A stretch of DNA of 43,152 nt from Williamsia sterculiae (GCF_900156495.1 NZ_FTNT01000017.1:1-43152); one strand, 5' to 3'; counted from the stretch's first letter, positions 17,654 through 27,459 are shown. A program made the numbers and translations. Notes: generated by a model not told the origin, from the sequence alone.

Positions 17654-18996
17654 CGGTCGCGGCCCGTGATGGTGCGGGTGGGGATGGCCGGTTCCCCGCG
17701 CGAGAGTCCGAGACCCTCCCACGGCAGGGTCACCAGGGCCCTGGCCAGGTGTTCGCGTGACTCCGGCAACGTGGGCAGGTCATCGACCGGCTCACCGTCG
17801 CGGATCATCGGGATCTGTAGCGGGGTGGCGCTGAGGCCCGGTGTCTCCGGCGGCGTGCCGCCCGTCGGGAAGATCACCTCCTCGACGACGGTCCCCGACC
17901 GACGAGCGGTACGTATCGCGGACTTCGCGCCGCCCGGTGACTCCTTGTGGCTCGATCGTTTGGTCACCGGGATGCCGTCGATCTCCACCAGCTTGTAGAC
18001 CATCCCTGCGGTCGGGGCGCCGCTGCCGGTGACCAGCGAGGTGCCCACCCCGTAGCTGTCCACCGGTTCGGCGCGGAGCGCCGCGATGGCGTACTCGTCG
18101 AGGTCCCCCGAGACCACGATCTTGGTCTCGGTGGCCCCCAGCGCGTCGAGTTGATCGCGGACCTGCCGGGCCAGCACACCGAGGTCACCGGAGTCGATAC
18201 GGACCGCCCCGAGTCCGGGTCCCGCCACCTCGATGGCATTGGCGACACCCTGGGTGATGTCGTAGGTGTCCACCAGCAGTGTGGTGCCCACCCCCAGAGT
18301 GGCGATCTGTGCGGCGAATGCGGCCCGTTCGTCGGGACCGTCGGCGGAAGCGTGGGCCAGGGTGAACGCGTGGGCGCTGGTGCCGGCGGTCGGGATGGCG
18401 TGGCGGCGGGCTGCCTCCAGATTGGAGGTGGCGTCCAGCCCGGCGAGGTAGGCGGCGCGCGCGGCGGCGACCGCGGCTTCCTCATGCGTGCGCCGCGAAC
18501 CCATCTCGATCATCCGACGCCCGGCGGCTGCGCTGACCATGCGTGCGGCGGCGGAGGCAACGGCACTGTCGTGGTTGAGGACCGACAGGGCGAGCGTCTC
18601 CAACAACACCGCCTCGGCGAAGGTCCCGCGCACGGTGAGGACGGGGGACCCGGGAAAGTACAGTTCGCCTTCCCGGTATCCGTCGATCGAGCCGGAGAAC
18701 CGGTAGTCACGCAGCCAGTCGACGGTGTCGCCGTCGAGCCAGTCGAGTGTCGCGAGCTCGTCGTCGCCGAACCTGAAGTCGGCGACGAGGTCGAGGAGGC
18801 GGCCGGTCCCCGCGACCACCCCGTAGCGCCGACCGTCGGGCAACCGACGGCCGAACACCTCGAATGTGCACTCGCGGTCGGCGGTGCCGTCCTGCAGAGC
18901 GGCGGCCACCATCGTCAGCTCGTACCGGTCGGTCAGCAGGGCCGTCGCCCCACGGTCGGGCCTGCGGGCCCGCGGGTTGGTGTCCTCACTGCTCAC
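17650..18996 (-). CDS. pncB: Nicotinate phosphoribosyltransferase PncB
   Basis: The 448-residue enzyme couples nicotinic acid to PRPP, giving nicotinate mononucleotide for NAD salvage. Family segments visible are [15 protein letters not shown] at the N-terminus, [40 protein letters not shown], and the phosphate-binding [12 protein letters not shown]. Length is normal. The GTG start has no Shine-Dalgarno but has TAGGCT 8 nt upstream, so a leaderless message is likely. It is the first gene of the coupled pncB-pncA-dinG operon. It diverges from clpS with only 20 bp between start codons. Confidence 0.95.
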   Translation of the reverse strand: MSSEDTNPRARRPDRGATALLTDRYELTMVAAALQDGTADRECTFEVFGRRLPDGRRYGVVAGTGRLLDLVADFRFGDDELATLDWLDGDTVDWLRDYRFSGSIDGYREGELYFPGSPVLTVRGTFAEAVLLETLALSVLNHDSAVASAAARMVSAAAGRRMIEMGSRRTHEEAAVAAARAAYLAGLDATSNLEAARRHAIPTAGTSAHAFTLAHASADGPDERAAFAAQIATLGVGTTLLVDTYDITQGVANAIEVAGPGLGAVRIDSGDLGVLARQVRDQLDALGATETKIVVSGDLDEYAIAALRAEPVDSYGVGTSLVTGSGAPTAGMVYKLVEIDGIPVTKRSSHKESPGGAKSAIRTARRSGTVVEEVIFPTGGTPPETPGLSATPLQIPMIRDGEPVDDLPTLPESREHLARALVTLPWEGLGLSRGEPAIPTRTITGRDR

Positions 18997-19003
18997 GATC
19001 GCC

Positions 19004-19010
19004 TAGCCTA
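19004..19010. promoter_or_regulatory. Symmetric shared -10 element of pncB and clpS
   Basis: The 7-mer TAGCCTA reads TAGCCT on the plus strand (7 nt before the clpS ATG) and TAGGCT on the minus strand (8 nt before the pncB GTG). Both fit TANNNT at leaderless distance. The intergenic space is only 20 bp, so no separate leader or Shine-Dalgarno is possible for either gene within it. Confidence 0.6.
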
Positions 19011-19016
19011 GTTGGC

Positions 19017-19430
19017 ATGCGCGGACACATGATGACCGCAGGCGGGCGGGTCACCGATCGGACAGCGGAGGGACCCGGACACCCGCCGGTGTCGACATCC
19101 CTGCCGCTGCGCGACGTCCGGGCCGAGGGTCGGGGCACCTCCGAACCCGGCTCCACCGTGGTGGCCGACCCTGATCTCGCCGACCACACGGCCACCGACA
19201 AGCCGTGGATGACCGTGGTGTGGGACGACCCGGTGAACCTGATGCGCTACGTCACCTACGTGTTCCAGAAGCTGTTCGGATACTCCGAGGCGCAGGCGGC
19301 TCGGCTGATGATGCAGGTGCACACGGAAGGTCGGGCGGTGGTGTCCAGCGGCGACCGCGAGAAGGTCGAGACCGACGTCGGGAAACTCCACGCCGCCGGG
19401 TTGTGGGCGACCATGCAGCGGGACAGCTGA
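19017..19430 (+). CDS. clpS: ATP-dependent Clp protease adaptor ClpS
   Basis: ClpS binds the N-domain of the Clp ATPase (ClpC1 in this group) and delivers N-degron substrates. The conserved core is at about 64-135: [20 protein letters not shown] and [11 protein letters not shown]. The ATG at the leaderless distance from the -10 gives 137 residues, some 35 longer than the roughly 100-residue mycobacterial form; the extra part is Gly/Pro/Ser-rich and probably disordered. Internal starts (for example GTG at VSTSLPL) could give the shorter form. A DUF2017 gene follows after 4 nt. Confidence 0.93.
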   Translation: MRGHMMTAGGRVTDRTAEGPGHPPVSTSLPLRDVRAEGRGTSEPGSTVVADPDLADHTATDKPWMTVVWDDPVNLMRYVTYVFQKLFGYSEAQAARLMMQVHTEGRAVVSSGDREKVETDVGKLHAAGLWATMQRDS

Positions 19431-19434
19431 GCAG

Positions 19435-20019
19435 GTGCGGACCTGGAAACGGAAGGGCCGCGGCACCGGTCTGCGCATCGTCAGCTCCCTCGACTCCCAC
19501 GAATCGGAGTTGATCGGTTCGTTGGTCGGTTCGCTGCAGGAGCTCCTCGCCGAACGGGAGGCGACGGCGCCGCGCGACCAGCTCTCCGAACTCACCGGCA
19601 TCCCATCCGGGCATTCCGCCCCGCCCGACGACGTGACCCTGGGCCGGTTGCTCCCGGATTTCCATCGCCCGGAGCAGGACGAGGAGATCCTGGCCGATGC
19701 GGTCAACTCGGATCTGAACGGCGCGCTGCGCAGCATGTACGAGCCCGGCATCATCGCCGCGAAGAACTCGGCCGCCCGGGCGGTGATCGACACCCTGCCG
19801 GCAGGCGGGGGAGAGGTGTCGCTCACCGAGGCACAGGCCGAACAGTGGCTGGCCGCGATCAACGACGTCCGGCTGGCCCTGGGCGCGATGTTGGGGGTCA
19901 CCGAGTCCACTCCCGAACACCTCCCCCCCGACGATCCGAACGCCGCGCACCTCGACGTCTACCACTGGCTGACCGTCGTGCAGGAGTTGCTCGTGGTCGC
20001 GCTGGCGGGTGGGCGATGA
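19435..20019 (+). CDS. DUF2017 family protein
   Basis: The 194-residue protein belongs to the actinobacterial DUF2017 family that nearly always follows clpS (Rv1332 in M. tuberculosis). Recognisable segments are SLVGSLQELL, RLLPDFHRPEQDEEILADAV (about 79-98) and AEQWLAAINDVRLALGAMLGV. It is predicted soluble and helical, with no known catalytic motif. The GTG start lies 4 nt after the clpS stop, so translation is coupled. A role with ClpS in protein turnover is suggested by constant linkage only. Confidence 0.88.
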   Translation: MRTWKRKGRGTGLRIVSSLDSHESELIGSLVGSLQELLAEREATAPRDQLSELTGIPSGHSAPPDDVTLGRLLPDFHRPEQDEEILADAVNSDLNGALRSMYEPGIIAAKNSAARAVIDTLPAGGGEVSLTEAQAEQWLAAINDVRLALGAMLGVTESTPEHLPPDDPNAAHLDVYHWLTVVQELLVVALAGGR

Positions 20020-20053
20020 CGGGCTCGACCGGTACGGCGGAGAGCTGACCGCC

Positions 20054-21130
20054 GTGCGGGTGTCGGACCACGATCGCGTCACCGACGTCGCGGGCGTGAC
20101 CGTCGGACAGCACCACCGGATCGACGACGATGCGACGGTCGCAGACGCCGAGATCGCGGGCTCCGGTTGGGCCACGGGATCGACCGTGATCTGTTTTCCC
20201 GACGGGGCGACCGGCGCCGTCGACGTCCGCGGCGGCGGGCCCGGAACCCGCGAGACCGATCTGCTCGACCCGGCCAACTCGGTGCTCGGGCCCACCGCGA
20301 TCGTGCTCACCGGCGGGAGTGCCTATGGGCTCGCCGTCGCCGACGGGGTGATGACCGAGTTGGAACGGGACCACCGCGGGCTGGCGATGGACGCGCACGG
20401 TCATGTGGTCCCTATCGTGCCCGCGGCCGTCGTCTTCGACCTCACCGTCGGTGGATGGTCGTCCCGCCCGGACGCGGACTTCGGTGTGAAGGCGGTACGA
20501 GCGGCGGGAGTCGAGGTGGCCACCGGGTCGGTCGGTGCGGGGGCCGGTGCGCGTGCCGGGGCACTCAAGGGCGGGATCGGTACCGCGGGCGTGACGTTCG
20601 ACGACGGTCCCGCCGCCGGGATCACGGTGGCCGCCCTGATGGTCGCCAACCCGGTGGGATCGGTGATCGACCCGGGCACGGGACTGCCGTGGGACGTCGC
20701 CGACCACGGGTACCACCGCCTCACCACCCCCGCGGCCGCGGAGATCGATGCGTACGCCGCACTGCAGGCCAAGGGTACCGTGTTGAACACCACCATCGGC
20801 GTGGTCGCCACCGACGCCACGGCCGGACCGGGCATGATGCGCCGGGTGGCCATCGCCGCGCAGGACGGCATCGCCAGGGCGATCCGGCCCGCACACCTAC
20901 CCCTCGACGGTGACACCGTTTTCGCGGTGGCGACCAACCGGGTCCCACGCCCGACGTACCATCCGGTCCCACCCGGTCTCGACCCCGAGCTCGCGGTGAT
21001 CACCGCGGTGAGCGCTGCGGTCGCCTCGGTGGTGCAGCGTGCGATCGTCGGCGCTGTGCTGGCGGCGACCCCGGTCGCCGGAATACCGACTTTCGCGCAG
21101 ACGTTGCCGAGCGCGAGGCGCCGGGCCTGA
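20054..21130 (+). CDS. P1 (DmpA/L-aminopeptidase) family Ntn hydrolase
   Basis: The protein of about 358 residues resembles the P1/S58 family, whose members cleave themselves before a Ser/Thr nucleophile and act as aminopeptidases. Family marks are RGGGPGTRETDLLDPANSV, the GGSAYGLAVADGVM nucleophile-elbow-like segment, VGGWSSRPDADFG, and GALKGGIGTAGVTF, where the cleavage Thr is expected. The GTG at 20054 has GGAG 11 nt upstream and starts just before the conserved VTDVAGVTVGQH. An in-frame GTG at 20009, overlapping the DUF2017 stop, is possible and would add 15 residues. Orthologue by synteny: Rv1333. Natural substrate unknown. Confidence 0.88.
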   Translation: MRVSDHDRVTDVAGVTVGQHHRIDDDATVADAEIAGSGWATGSTVICFPDGATGAVDVRGGGPGTRETDLLDPANSVLGPTAIVLTGGSAYGLAVADGVMTELERDHRGLAMDAHGHVVPIVPAAVVFDLTVGGWSSRPDADFGVKAVRAAGVEVATGSVGAGAGARAGALKGGIGTAGVTFDDGPAAGITVAALMVANPVGSVIDPGTGLPWDVADHGYHRLTTPAAAEIDAYAALQAKGTVLNTTIGVVATDATAGPGMMRRVAIAAQDGIARAIRPAHLPLDGDTVFAVATNRVPRPTYHPVPPGLDPELAVITAVSAAVASVVQRAIVGAVLAATPVAGIPTFAQTLPSARRRA

Positions 21131-21181
21131 CCGTCCGGCGACCGACGCCCGACCGCCGGCCCATGAGGAGGACGACACGCC

Positions 21182-21610
21182 GTGCTGAGGATCAGCCGCA
21201 CCCTGGTCGACGAGATGGTGGCGCATGCACGAGCCGACCATCCCGACGAGGCCTGCGGGGTGATCGCCGGAGCAGAGGGCAGCGATACGCCCACCCGGTT
21301 CGTCGCGATGATCAACGCCGAACGATCCCCGACCTTCTATCGCTTCGACTCGGGCGAGCAACTGCAGGTATGGCGCGAGATGGACCGTCGCGACGAGGAG
21401 CCCGTGGTGATCTACCACTCGCACACCGCGACCGAGGCCTACCCGAGCCGCACCGACATCTCGTTCGCCTCGGAGCCGCACGCCCACTACGTCCTCATCT
21501 CCACCCGCGACCCGCACGTCGACGAGATCCGCAGCTACCGCATCGTCGACGGCGAGGTGACCGAGGAGCCGGTCGAGATCGTCGACCGCGACCCCGTGTC
21601 CCCTGGTTAG
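21182..21610 (+). CDS. mec: JAMM metallopeptidase Mec (CysO-cysteine peptidase)
   Basis: The 142-residue zinc peptidase releases cysteine from the CysO-Cys adduct made by CysM. The JAMM residues are E23 (PDEACG), H79 and H81 (HSH), S89 and D92 (YPSRTD). The GTG start is preceded by GAGGAGGA at 9 nt. It is followed by cysO and cysM, so the three members of the pathway form one cluster, as in M. tuberculosis Rv1334-Rv1336. Because CysO here is encoded with a C-terminal cysteine, this enzyme may also mature the carrier protein. Confidence 0.95.
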   Translation: MLRISRTLVDEMVAHARADHPDEACGVIAGAEGSDTPTRFVAMINAERSPTFYRFDSGEQLQVWREMDRRDEEPVVIYHSHTATEAYPSRTDISFASEPHAHYVLISTRDPHVDEIRSYRIVDGEVTEEPVEIVDRDPVSPG

Positions 21611-21679
21611 CGATCCCACCGTCTGCAGCCACCCGTCCCGAGCACCGGCACCTGCCGGTCGACATCGAAGGAGTCCGCG

Positions 21680-21955
21680 ATGCCCGTCGTCGTGTCCATA
21701 CCCACCATCCTGCGTACCTACACCGACGGTGCCAAGCGGGTCGAGGCGAGTGGCCCCACCCTCGGCGCCGTCATCGACGATCTGGACGCCGCCCACAACG
21801 GACTGCGTGAACGCCTGGTCTCCGACGGCAAACTGCACCGGTTCGTCAACGTCTACGTCAACGACGAGGACGTGCGCTTCTCCGGCGGTCTGGACACCAC
21901 CGTCGCCGACGGCGACGAGGTGACCATCCTGCCCGCGGTCGCCGGTGGTTGCTGA
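21680..21955 (+). CDS. cysO: Sulfur carrier protein CysO, encoded with Gly-Gly-Cys end
   Basis: The 91-residue ubiquitin-like (MoaD/ThiS) protein carries sulfide as a C-terminal thiocarboxylate for cysteine synthesis. The segment LHRFVNVYVNDEDVRFSGGL and the end ILPAVAGGC identify it. AAGGAG lies 6 nt before the ATG. The functional form must end in Gly-Gly, yet here one more residue, Cys91, is encoded before the stop. The gene thus encodes a molecule chemically identical to the CysO-Cys adduct that Mec cleaves. As I recall, M. tuberculosis CysO ends in Gly-Gly. The cysM GTG directly follows the stop codon. Confidence 0.94.
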   Translation: MPVVVSIPTILRTYTDGAKRVEASGPTLGAVIDDLDAAHNGLRERLVSDGKLHRFVNVYVNDEDVRFSGGLDTTVADGDEVTILPAVAGGC

Positions 21956-22927
<972 letters not shown>

Positions 22928-22985
22928 TGGTCGTCTCCTCGGTGCCCGGTCGCTCCGGGGTCGGCGTGGCGAGGAGGTGACGTGC

Positions 22986-23648
22986 GTGGTGCAGAACCAT
23001 GGTGTCGGCGCGTCCGCGTCGCGATCCCCTGGTGATCCGCGAGGCGACTCGACACGTCTGTGGGTGCGTTCGTTGATCGTGATCGTCGCCTTCGTGGCGG
23101 TGCTGTACGTCGTCGAGGCCGTCGACGCCGCGACGAACTTCCGGCTCGACGACGACGGTATCCGGGCACGTGACGTCGACGGACTGGACGGCATCCTGTG
23201 GGCGCCGCTGCTGCATGCGGGCTGGGATCATCTGGCCGCCAACACCGGTCCGGCGGTGGTTCTCGGATTCCTGGTCTTGCTCGCCCGACGATTCTTGCTG
23301 GCGACCGTGACGGTGTGGGTGATCTCCGGCGCGGGGGTCTGGCTTTTCGCACCTGCGAACAGCATCACCGTCGGACTGTCCGGGGTGATCTTCGGGTGGC
23401 TGACCTTCTTGCTCCTCCGCGGCATCTTCAACCGGTCCGGCTGGCAGATCCTGATCGGTGTGGTGATCTTCCTCCTCTACGGCGGTGTGTTGTGGGGTGT
23501 GCTGCCGGCGCAGGAGTCCGTCTCCTGGCAGGCCCATCTGTTCGGCGCGATCGGCGGCGTGGTCGCGGCGTGGTTGTTGCGCCGCCGCGGTCGAACCCCG
23601 ACACCCGCCCCAACCCCCGACCTCGGCTCTCCCGGGACCGGCCGGTGA
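22986..23648 (+). CDS. Rhomboid-family intramembrane serine protease
   Basis: The 220-residue membrane protein has about six membrane segments after a short Arg/Ser-rich N-terminus. Rhomboid marks are the [11 protein letters not shown] segment, the catalytic serine in GLSGVIFGW, and the catalytic histidine in the last segment ([15 protein letters not shown]). The GTG chosen lies 8 nt after GAGGAGG; another in-frame GTG overlaps that motif and is less likely. Its stop overlaps the murI start (GTGA). Orthologue by synteny: Rv1337. The substrate is unknown. Confidence 0.87.
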   Translation: MVQNHGVGASASRSPGDPRGDSTRLWVRSLIVIVAFVAVLYVVEAVDAATNFRLDDDGIRARDVDGLDGILWAPLLHAGWDHLAANTGPAVVLGFLVLLARRFLLATVTVWVISGAGVWLFAPANSITVGLSGVIFGWLTFLLLRGIFNRSGWQILIGVVIFLLYGGVLWGVLPAQESVSWQAHLFGAIGGVVAAWLLRRRGRTPTPAPTPDLGSPGTGR

Positions 23649-24454
23649 CCGACGCGCAGCGAGCCCCCATCGGCATCTTCGACTCCGGGGTGGGTGGATT
23701 GACGGTGGCCCGCGCGGTCATCGACCAGTTGCCCGACGAGGACATCGTCTACATCGGCGACACCGCGAACGGACCATACGGTCCGCTGACCATCCCGGAG
23801 ATCCGGGCGCATGCATTGGCGATCGGTGACGATCTGGTCGACCAGGGGGTGAAGGCCCTGGTGATCGCGTGCAACACGGCCTCTGCGGCGTGCCTGCGCG
23901 ACGCCCGCGAACGGTATCCGGTGCCGGTGATCGAGGTGGTGTTGCCCGCTGTCCGGCGTGCGGTCGCGGCCACCCGTTCGGGACGTATCGGCGTGGTGGG
24001 TACCGAGGCGACCATTGCCTCACGGGCTTACGAGGACTCCTTCGCCGCGGCGCGAGACGCGGTCATCACCTCGGTCGCCTGTCCACGGTTCGTCGATTTC
24101 GTGGAACGCGGCATCACCAGCGGCCGTCAGATCCTGGGTCTGGCCGAGGGTTACCTCGAGCCGTTGCAACAGGCCGATGTCGACACCGTGGTGCTCGGTT
24201 GCACGCACTATCCGCTGCTGTCGGGCGTGATCCAGTTGGCGATGGGCGACACCGTGACCCTGGTGTCCAGTGCCGAGGAGACCGCCAAGGATGTGTTGCG
24301 TGTGTTGACCGAACGCGATCTGCTCGCCCCGCACCACGACGACCTGTTGCGGCCCGCGGTTCGGACCTTCAACGCCACCGGCGACCCGGAATCGTTCGCG
24401 CGGCTGTCGGCTCGGTTCCTGGGACCGGCGCTGGGCACCGTCCACCATGTGTAA
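23645..24454 (+). CDS. murI: Glutamate racemase MurI
   Basis: The 269-residue enzyme makes D-glutamate for peptidoglycan. Both catalytic cysteines are present: C76 (IACNTAS) and C186 (GCTHYP). The opening [16 protein letters not shown] with D13/S14 also fits the family. The GTG start is fused to the rhomboid stop (GTGA), so translation is coupled. A metallo-beta-lactamase-fold gene follows after 48 nt with its own ribosome-binding site. Order as in M. tuberculosis Rv1338. Confidence 0.95.
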   Translation: MTDAQRAPIGIFDSGVGGLTVARAVIDQLPDEDIVYIGDTANGPYGPLTIPEIRAHALAIGDDLVDQGVKALVIACNTASAACLRDARERYPVPVIEVVLPAVRRAVAATRSGRIGVVGTEATIASRAYEDSFAAARDAVITSVACPRFVDFVERGITSGRQILGLAEGYLEPLQQADVDTVVLGCTHYPLLSGVIQLAMGDTVTLVSSAEETAKDVLRVLTERDLLAPHHDDLLRPAVRTFNATGDPESFARLSARFLGPALGTVHHV

Positions 24455-24502
24455 TCGGCGATCCCTGGCCGTATCCGGTCGTGCGCGTGGGAGGATGCCG
24501 GA

Positions 24503-25267
24503 ATGCGTCTGACGGTCCTCGGTTGCTCGGGAAGTGTGGGCGGTCCGGGGAATCCCTGTTCGGGATATCTGCTCCGGGTACCCGGTGAACGACCGGTCGT
24601 GATGGACTTCGGTCCCGGCGTCCTGGGTGCGCTGCAACGACATGTCGACCCCATCGATGTCGACGTGATCCTCAGTCACCTGCACGCCGATCACTGCCTG
24701 GACCTGCCCGGACTGCTGGTGTGGCGGCGCTACGCCCCCACACCCGCAACGGATCGTGCCGCCCTCTACGGACCGCCGGGGACCGCGCAGCGAATCGGTG
24801 CCGCTTCCTCGGAGTTCCCCGGTGAGATCGATGATGTCTCCGACACCTTCGACGTGTTGCCGTGGGTCGACGGTCAACAGGTCCGTCTCGGTGGGATGGC
24901 GATCCTGCCGCGAACGGTCGCGCATCCGCCGTCGACGGTGGGGTTGCGTATCACCGGACCGGAAGGCGAGGTACTCGCGTTCAGCGGCGACAGCGGGGTG
25001 TGCGACACGCTCGTCGAGTTGGCGTCCGACGCCGACGTGTTCCTGTGCGAGGCCTCTTGGACCCACGCGCCGGGACAGCGCCCACCGCATTTGCACCTGT
25101 CGGGTACCGAGGCCGGTCAGATGGCCGCGCGCGCGCACGTGAAGTCGTTGGCCATCACCCACATTCCCCCGTGGACGAGTACCGAGGACGTTCTCGACGA
25201 GGTCCGCGCCGAATACGACGGTCCGATCAGCGTGGTCAACCCGGACACCGAGCTCGACGTCGGGTGA
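24503..25267 (+). CDS. Metallo-beta-lactamase-fold cyclic nucleotide phosphodiesterase (Rv1339-like)
   Basis: The 254-residue protein opens [20 protein letters not shown] and has the zinc motif HLHADH (59-64). Later ligands lie in [15 protein letters not shown] and THIPPW, typical of the RNase Z/class II PDE branch. M. tuberculosis Rv1339, at the same place in the order, has been described as an atypical class II cAMP phosphodiesterase. GGGAGGA is well placed before the ATG. Activity on cAMP is inferred from orthology; other phosphodiester substrates are possible. Confidence 0.87.
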   Translation: MRLTVLGCSGSVGGPGNPCSGYLLRVPGERPVVMDFGPGVLGALQRHVDPIDVDVILSHLHADHCLDLPGLLVWRRYAPTPATDRAALYGPPGTAQRIGAASSEFPGEIDDVSDTFDVLPWVDGQQVRLGGMAILPRTVAHPPSTVGLRITGPEGEVLAFSGDSGVCDTLVELASDADVFLCEASWTHAPGQRPPHLHLSGTEAGQMAARAHVKSLAITHIPPWTSTEDVLDEVRAEYDGPISVVNPDTELDVG

Positions 25268-25298
25268 CCACCCGGCCGACGGTGCCGTGGGTCATCGT

Positions 25299-25304
25299 TA
25301 CGCT
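25299..25304 (+). promoter_or_regulatory. Candidate -10 element (TACGCT) of rph, leaderless
   Basis: TACGCT fits TANNNT and ends 6 nt before the GTG of rph, with no Shine-Dalgarno between. The same hexamer stands about 11 nt before the tRNA-Leu gene at 27.5 kb. Confidence 0.4.
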
Positions 25305-25310
25305 GACGGT

Positions 25311-26060
25311 GTGAGCAGACGCGCAGACGGCAGAGCCGACGACGAACTACGGCCGATCTCGATCACCCGCGGTTTCACCGGCCATCCCGCGGGTTCGGTG
25401 CTGGTGGAATTCGGCCAGACCCGGGTGATGTGCACGGCCAGCGTCGACGAAGGGGTACCGCGTTGGCGTAAGGGCTCCGGGCTGGGTTGGCTGACCGCCG
25501 AATACGCCATGCTGCCTGCCGCCACCCACAGTCGTTCACAGCGGGAGTCGGTGCGTGGCAAGGTCGGTGGTCGCACTCACGAGATCAGCCGACTGGTGGG
25601 GCGGTCGCTGCGTGCCTGTATCGATCTGGCGGCCATCGGCGAGAACACCATCGCCCTCGACTGCGATGTACTGCAGGCCGACGGCGGAACCCGAACCGCT
25701 GCCATCACCGGTGCCTATGTGGCATTGGCCGATGCGGTCACCTACCTACGCGCACACGGCAAGCTCACCGATCCGCAACCCATCTCGTGCGCGATCGCGG
25801 CGGTCAGTGTGGGTGTGGTCGACGGCCGCGTGCGTCTGGACCTGCCCTACGAAGAGGACTCCCGCGCAGAGGTCGACATGAACGTGGTGGCCACCGATGC
25901 CGGCACGCTGGTCGAGGTGCAGGGCACCGGTGAGGGTGCGACCTTCCCACGCGCGACGTTGGACAAGCTGTTGGACCTGGCCACCGCAGGTACCGATCAG
26001 CTGTTCGTCGCCCAGCGGGAGGCCCTGGAACTCCCGTATCCCGGCGACCTGCCGGCCTGA
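25311..26060 (+). CDS. rph: Ribonuclease PH
   Basis: The 249-residue phosphorolytic exonuclease trims tRNA 3' ends. Family features include [19 protein letters not shown] at the start, the phosphate- and RNA-binding [20 protein letters not shown] segment, [20 protein letters not shown], and [16 protein letters not shown]. The GTG start gives the standard N-terminus and sits at leaderless distance from TACGCT. rdgB follows after 10 nt, so rph-rdgB are co-transcribed, as in M. tuberculosis Rv1340-Rv1341. Confidence 0.95.
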   Translation: MSRRADGRADDELRPISITRGFTGHPAGSVLVEFGQTRVMCTASVDEGVPRWRKGSGLGWLTAEYAMLPAATHSRSQRESVRGKVGGRTHEISRLVGRSLRACIDLAAIGENTIALDCDVLQADGGTRTAAITGAYVALADAVTYLRAHGKLTDPQPISCAIAAVSVGVVDGRVRLDLPYEEDSRAEVDMNVVATDAGTLVEVQGTGEGATFPRATLDKLLDLATAGTDQLFVAQREALELPYPGDLPA

Positions 26061-26070
26061 GGCAACCCCG

Positions 26071-26682
26071 ATGAGTGTGTCCGTGCTGCTCGCGAGCCGA
26101 AACACCAAGAAGCTGCGCGAGTTGCGTCGCGTCGTCGAAGGGGCGGGATTGACGGGGATCGACGTGGTGGGTCTCGACGAGGTGGAACCCTACGAGGAGG
26201 CCCCCGAGACCGGCGCGACGTTCGAGGAGAACGCGCTGGCCAAGGCGCGTGACGGGGCCGCAGCCACCGGTCTGGCCTGTGTCGCCGACGACTCCGGGAT
26301 CGAGGTCGACGCGCTCAACGGGATGCCCGGAGTGTTGTCGGCGCGGTGGTCGGGGACCCACGGTCAGGACGAGGCCAACGTGCGGCTGGTGCTGGCCCAG
26401 CTCGGCGACGTACCCGCGGATCGTCGGGGTGCGGGTTTCGTGTCGGCATGTGCGCTGGTGACAGTGTCGGGTGACGAGGTGGTCGTCCGAGGCGAGTGGC
26501 GCGGTCGGATCATCGACGCACCGCGCGGCGAGCAGGGCTTCGGTTACGACCCGATCTTCGTGCCGGACGACGAGGTCGCGGGTGGTCGCACGGCGGCCGA
26601 GTTGTCGGCGGTCGAGAAGGACGCGATCAGTCACCGCGGCAAGGCGTTGGCGCTGCTCACGCCGGCGCTGACACGGCTCTGA
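26071..26682 (+). CDS. rdgB: Non-canonical purine NTP pyrophosphatase (XTP/dITP diphosphatase)
   Basis: The 203-residue Ham1/RdgB enzyme removes ITP, dITP and XTP from the nucleotide pool, preventing misincorporation. Visible motifs are LLASRNTKKLRELRRV (phosphate binding), ADDSGIEVDAL (metal binding), GFGYDPIFVP and SHRGKAL (base recognition). Length is normal. Its TGA stop lies directly against the stop of the converging DUF3817 gene (TGATCA), leaving no space for a dedicated terminator. Confidence 0.95.
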   Translation: MSVSVLLASRNTKKLRELRRVVEGAGLTGIDVVGLDEVEPYEEAPETGATFEENALAKARDGAAATGLACVADDSGIEVDALNGMPGVLSARWSGTHGQDEANVRLVLAQLGDVPADRRGAGFVSACALVTVSGDEVVVRGEWRGRIIDAPRGEQGFGYDPIFVPDDEVAGGRTAAELSAVEKDAISHRGKALALLTPALTRL

Positions 26683-27054
26683 TCAACTGAGTCCGTACTG
26701 CGCTTTCACCTCGCGGGTCCGGATGTGCTCGACGTAGAAGGACAGGAACGGGATGGTCCCGGCGATCAGCGTGACCACGAACTTGGCCGCAGGCCACCGC
26801 ACCCGGATACCGAGATCGATGGCCATGATCAGGTAGACGAAGTACACCCAGCCGTGCACCACCGGGACGAAATCCAGCGAGTCCACACCGAAGCCGTACT
26901 TCACGATCAGCTCCACCACCAGCAGCAGCAACCACACGCCGGTCACCCATGCGAGTACGCGGTAACGCAGCAGGGCACCGGGGATCTTTGCCGGATCTTT
27001 GCCGCGGACCGGAGCCGGCCGGGTGCCTGCGACGTCGGGACTGGGGTCGCTCAC
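26683..27054 (-). CDS. DUF3817 integral membrane protein
   Basis: The 123-residue protein has a Pro/Lys-rich cytoplasmic start (residues 1-28) and three membrane segments at about 33-52, 62-82 and 90-110. The VHGWVYFVYLIMAIDLGIRVRW region is the DUF3817 signature. It matches Rv1342c by position. The GTG start overlaps the stop of the upstream LprD-like gene (GTGA), so the two are translationally coupled and may act together in the membrane. Function is unknown. Confidence 0.87.
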   Translation of the reverse strand: MSDPSPDVAGTRPAPVRGKDPAKIPGALLRYRVLAWVTGVWLLLLVVELIVKYGFGVDSLDFVPVVHGWVYFVYLIMAIDLGIRVRWPAAKFVVTLIAGTIPFLSFYVEHIRTREVKAQYGLS

Positions 27055-27446
27055 TTCTTCTCCTGTTCGGCCAGGGCGGCGAGATAACGGTTGTAGTCGG
27101 CAGCCGCACGGTCCTCGGGGTCCGAGTCATCGTGCACGGTGACCGATGCGGCCTGTTTCGGGCGTTCGGGGAGCAGGTCCTCGGGGATCGCGACCATCTC
27201 GCCGGGGGCGGGATGAAGCTTCTCCACCTCGTCGGGGTCGTTCTCCAGGACCACGAAGCGACGGTAGGCATAGACGAAGGCGGCGGCGAACATGGGCCAC
27301 TGCAAGGCGTAACCGAGGTTCTGTCCGGTGCCTGAGGTGGACTCGTATCTGTCCCACTGCCACCACGCCATTCCCAGGCAGACCACGGCAGCCACCACCA
27401 CCAGCGCGATCAGCGCCGGGCGGTGTCGTCGGGTACCTGCTGCCAT
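27051..27446 (-). CDS. LprD-like membrane protein
   Basis: The 131-residue protein has a membrane segment at about 11-29 and a second hydrophobic stretch in GYALQWPMFAAAFVYAYRRF, then an acidic soluble tail. The motif STSGTGQNLGYALQWPMF is shared with the protein called LprD in M. tuberculosis (Rv1343c). A cysteine (VVCLG) stands inside the first segment, but the lipobox is poor, so it may not be a lipoprotein. TACCGT at 7 nt before the ATG suggests a leaderless message. It is the first gene of a two-gene operon with DUF3817. Confidence 0.82.
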   Translation of the reverse strand: MAAGTRRHRPALIALVVVAAVVCLGMAWWQWDRYESTSGTGQNLGYALQWPMFAAAFVYAYRRFVVLENDPDEVEKLHPAPGEMVAIPEDLLPERPKQAASVTVHDDSDPEDRAAADYNRYLAALAEQEKK

Positions 27447-27453
27447 GCGTACG

Positions 27454-27459
27454 ACGGTA
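27454..27459 (-). promoter_or_regulatory. Candidate -10 element (TACCGT) of the lprD-like gene
   Basis: On the minus strand TACCGT fits TANNNT and ends 7 nt before the ATG, with no Shine-Dalgarno between. The same hexamer precedes mce (6 nt) and stands upstream of the cold-shock gene. Confidence 0.45.
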
